Shown: in pieces, positions 5,630-7,650 of the stretch
Layout: the number at the start of each line of letters is the position of its first letter
Position numbering within the stretch: the stretch's first letter is position 1
DNA from: Patescibacteria group bacterium
GTDB taxonomy: Bacteria > Patescibacteriota > Patescibacteriia > UBA2169
Length of the DNA: 7,650 bases
Assembly (NCBI GenBank): GCA_018830465.1
Contig: JAHJSI010000045.1
Coordinates: 1 to 7,650 of the forward strand
Reading direction: 5' to 3'
The notes under the pieces: model-generated
What the model was told of the DNA's origin: nothing
Database searches by the model: none
The model's input: only the letters and a program-made list of their open reading frames with translations
Position numbers and translations under genes: made by a program

Positions 5630-6889
5630 ATGTTAGATGAAATTATAAACAAAATAACTGCTTCAGAAGAAGCAAAGCTTTCAAAAAATCTCACTCAAGG
5701 AGCGTCTGATGCTATTTCTGATGAAAAAGTTTTTGTTGACTATCAAAAGCGGGCGTTTATAGCTTTGCAGTATTCTAAATCAAAACAAGCATATCAAATT
5801 TTGAAGAAATTGAAATCTGTTCTATTGAATCATCCGCAGGAGATTCAGAATAAATATTTAGAAATTATAGTATGGTTTACTTACGCGAGTTTTGATTATT
5901 TGTCCCAGCAAGAATTAATATCATTTTTTAAGGAAGCGAATTTTTTAATTATTTTAAGAGATGAAAATTACGGCGATTTGATAAATAGATTAAGGCAGCG
6001 CCTTAGGTTGGAAGCTCTGCGCAATCGTAATAGTTTGAGAGAAAAAATTTACCATGCTCTTCATGAGAATAATGTCATATTCTCGCAAAAAGGAATGAAA
6101 GAGCAGGATAAGGGAACAATTAGCTATTGGCTGAAAAGCTATGATGTCGCTGTTGGCATTGATCCTGTGAATGCTTTAGATAGGGTAGAGTTTGAAAATA
6201 AAGCTGTTATTGAGGCAAAATTGGATGCTGACTCTAAAAATTTGTTAAAGAGATTATTGGATTTTTATGAATTTGTTAAGCTCTCATCTTTTGAGTTAAG
6301 CGCTTTTGAAGAAGATATGGTGATGAATGACGGCAAGAATACGTATCTGCTCACCAGTGGCAATCTTATAGAGATTGATGAAGACAAAAAGAGTCCTTCT
6401 CAAAATAAGGTTGCGCCAGAAAAAGAAGTAAAATCCGCGCTTCCAAAAAATGATCAGATTACGCAGACAGCGCGCGCGATGCTTAACAAAACAAGCGGAA
6501 ATATCGAGCTTACGCTTAATAATTTAGATCAAGCCATTCAATCAAAAAATATATTAAGCGCTCTTGCCTTGCTAATGCTTTTATCACAGCTCCGCAAGCT
6601 AGATGATATTTTATCAGACCCCAGTCATTCGACGGGGCGCGGCCCGCGGTTCAGTAAAATGGTTGCGGATGATTTGAAAAAAAACAATCAGGATGACAAA
6701 GTCCAGGGATTAAAAATTAATCCAAGAGCCCCGCAATTTATTGCCAGATTTTTGAAAATTATTCTAGAAGACAAGCTTGAATTATCGCGTGAAGACGCGA
6801 TAAGGTTTGGAAAGAAGCTATCCCAGATTTTATCAATTGAATCAGAAAAGTATCAATCAATTATAAAAGACAATAAGTGGAATATGTAA
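5630..6889 (+). CDS. Helical hypothetical protein, probable Patescibacteria-specific accessory of the secretion locus
   Basis: 419 residues, ATG 5630, TAA 6887-6889. I do not recognise a named domain. No signal peptide; the only hydrophobic stretch (about 307-319, ILSALALLMLLSQ) is short and more like a buried helix than a membrane span, so the protein is probably cytosolic. The N-terminal half is helical and rich in Lys, Leu and Glu. A compact module at about 163-230 contains TISYWLKSYD, NALDRVEFENKA and NLLKRLLDFYEFVKLSSF followed by AFEED. From memory, a 'WL..Y......R..F......L......LL..YE..K.SS....FEED' pattern recurs in hypothetical proteins near VirB6-like genes of Parcubacteria. A charged linker (about 247-272) separates it from a second helical domain (about 273-419). 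The start has no clear Shine-Dalgarno and no good -10 at leaderless spacing, so expression may depend on read-through or on a weak promoter. Gene call strong, function unknown. Confidence 0.85.
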   Translation: MLDEIINKITASEEAKLSKNLTQGASDAISDEKVFVDYQKRAFIALQYSKSKQAYQILKKLKSVLLNHPQEIQNKYLEIIVWFTYASFDYLSQQELISFFKEANFLIILRDENYGDLINRLRQRLRLEALRNRNSLREKIYHALHENNVIFSQKGMKEQDKGTISYWLKSYDVAVGIDPVNALDRVEFENKAVIEAKLDADSKNLLKRLLDFYEFVKLSSFELSAFEEDMVMNDGKNTYLLTSGNLIEIDEDKKSPSQNKVAPEKEVKSALPKNDQITQTARAMLNKTSGNIELTLNNLDQAIQSKNILSALALLMLLSQLRKLDDILSDPSHSTGRGPRFSKMVADDLKKNNQDDKVQGLKINPRAPQFIARFLKIILEDKLELSREDAIRFGKKLSQILSIESEKYQSIIKDNKWNM

Positions 6890-6894
6890 AAATA

Positions 6895-6903
6895 TGGTAT
6901 AAT
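6895..6903 (+). promoter_or_regulatory. Extended -10 promoter, predicted leaderless transcript
   Basis: TGGTATAAT (6895-6903) is identical to the box at 2494-2502 and begins five bases after the TAA of the preceding gene. The ATG at 6911 lies 7 bases past the box, so the transcript should start at the start codon or a base before it. No Shine-Dalgarno is present in between. Confidence 0.78.
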
Positions 6904-6910
6904 AAATAGC

Positions 6911-7650
6911 ATGCCAATAACAGATTATAAAGGAAAACAATTGCTTGATCAAAGTATAGCTGATGAAATTCAAAAAGAATCTGATTTAATAGTGCGAAAC
7001 AAAGATGTGTCCCAGGCATGGCAAGCGTCAAGCCATCTAAAGGAGCAGATTTCGTCTTTGCCTCAGCAAGAAATAGCGCCAGTTCTTGGCAAATACCGCG
7101 GAATAACGACAAAATTAAAAGCCCTAGCTCTTCCTTTGCTTTCTCAAGAGGATGTTGAGCATCTTTTAAAAAATAATCTGGAATTTTTAGACACTACATC
7201 TGAAAAATTTTTATCTGAAGGACTTATTGCTTGGCTCGCGAGCCAAGAAGACGAAAATCAAGAATCTTTAAAAAAGAAATTAAGCTCTGTTATAGATAAA
7301 ACTAGCGCGTTTGCCCCGAAGATATTGGAAATTTTAAGAACGGCTTCCCCTCCTGCCAAGGAGGGGATTGAGGGGAGGTTATATGGCTCTCGCATTGACA
7401 AAGTAACCCCCTCTAGCTCCACAGGGGGAGAGAGGCAGACCCAGGATGGAACAGAGTCAGTCGCGCGTCAGATTTTTTCTCAAGCTGGCGCTAAACAGAC
7501 AGAAGAAGTTTTTGTAAGGCGCGCCAAAGCTTTGGTTGAATCCAGGATGCATGATGTCCGCACTAAAGTTGATATTTCGGAATACTTATCGCGTCCGTTT
7601 CAAACAGGAGGACTGGGTTTGGCTGGAGAAGCATTGCAAAACTCGGAGAA
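6911..7650 (+). CDS. Hypothetical protein, 3'-truncated by the window edge
   Basis: The frame runs from ATG 6911 to the last base with no stop, giving 246 visible residues. It begins MPITDYKGKQLLDQSIADEI. The start is chosen because the extended -10 box lies at leaderless spacing before it. Residues 1-143 are helical and charged, with no signal peptide or membrane span (for example SEKFLSEGLIAWLASQ). Residues about 146-175 (SPPAKEGIEGRLYGS to STGGERQ) come from a GC-rich palindromic repeat and look like a low-complexity linker. After it helical sequence resumes (VARQIFSQAGAKQTEEVFVR, then LVESRMHDVRTKVDISEYLS), and the last visible residues are Gly-rich (FQTGGLGLAGEA). I recognise no family. 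Order and strand suggest it belongs with the two preceding plus-strand genes. The following sequence is needed for its length and C-terminal domains. Confidence 0.8.
   Translation, partial: MPITDYKGKQLLDQSIADEIQKESDLIVRNKDVSQAWQASSHLKEQISSLPQQEIAPVLGKYRGITTKLKALALPLLSQEDVEHLLKNNLEFLDTTSEKFLSEGLIAWLASQEDENQESLKKKLSSVIDKTSAFAPKILEILRTASPPAKEGIEGRLYGSRIDKVTPSSSTGGERQTQDGTESVARQIFSQAGAKQTEEVFVRRAKALVESRMHDVRTKVDISEYLSRPFQTGGLGLAGEALQNSE
7345..7434. repeat. GC-rich palindromic repeat element embedded in a CDS
   Basis: A G/C-block segment inside an AT-rich gene. CCCCTCCT (7347-7354) and AGGAGGGG (7359-7366) form a perfect hairpin with loop GCCA, extendable by T7346-A7367. GAGGGG-AG-GTTA (7370-7381) pairs with TAACCCCCTC (7404-7413), leaving a two-base bulge. 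CCCCCT (7407-7412) can also pair with AGGGGG (7423-7428). The word order (CCCCTCC..AAGGAGGGG..GGGGAGGTTA, then TAACCCCCTCTA..TCC..AGGGGGAGA) matches the style of dispersed intergenic palindromic repeats I know from many bacterial genomes. Here it is translated in frame as residues about 146-175 without a stop. Confidence 0.75.

Noticed and set aside
6861..7112. 83-codon minus-strand frame
   Set aside because: It lies opposite the start of the gene at 6911 and across its promoter, with no signals of its own.
7345..7434. Frameshift or assembly error at the GC-rich block
   Set aside because: The same frame stays open on both sides with similar helical composition, so an in-frame insertion explains it better.

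Overview
The window looks like a chromosomal segment of a Patescibacteria (Candidate Phyla Radiation) bacterium, most likely Parcubacteria-like. This is inferred from protein style, not from a marker gene. The DNA is AT-rich. It holds a short coiled-coil protein ending in a MEPFP-type tail, an O-antigen-ligase-like membrane protein fused to TPRs, a VirB6/TrbL-like channel protein with a very long soluble tail, and all-helical hypothetical proteins beside it. Three genes end in TGA and none has an in-frame TGA, so the code is the standard bacterial one and not the TGA=Gly code of Gracilibacteria/Absconditabacteria.

Layout. 1-405: 3' end of a coiled-coil gene built on exact 21-bp (7-codon) tandem repeats. 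417-2303: polytopic membrane protein with a C-terminal TPR domain, 11 bp downstream and probably co-transcribed; its coding sequence carries two tandem repeats whose units (14 and 16 bp) are not multiples of three. 2304-2508: intergenic region with a possible orphan promoter, a bidirectional intrinsic terminator, a small palindrome and an extended -10 promoter that touches the next start codon. 2509-5295: VirB6/TrbL-like protein with a signal peptide. 5303-5622: a complete minus-strand unit with promoter, structured leader, strong Shine-Dalgarno, 51-codon DUF1737-like gene and terminator. 5630-6889: unrecognised helical protein. 6911-7650: a further unrecognised protein, cut by the window edge, with its own extended -10 box right at the start codon and a GC-rich palindromic repeat inserted in frame.

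How the parts may work together. The channel protein and the two following helical proteins run in the same direction and resemble the type IV secretion-like gene neighbourhoods of Patescibacteria, so they may serve one envelope machine for DNA or protein transfer, or for host contact. No VirB4 or VirD4 ATPase is visible, so this remains inference. The two plus-strand genes with promoters of their own (2509 and 6911) appear to make leaderless mRNAs, while the small minus-strand gene has a long leader and a textbook ribosome binding site, so two modes of translation initiation sit side by side.
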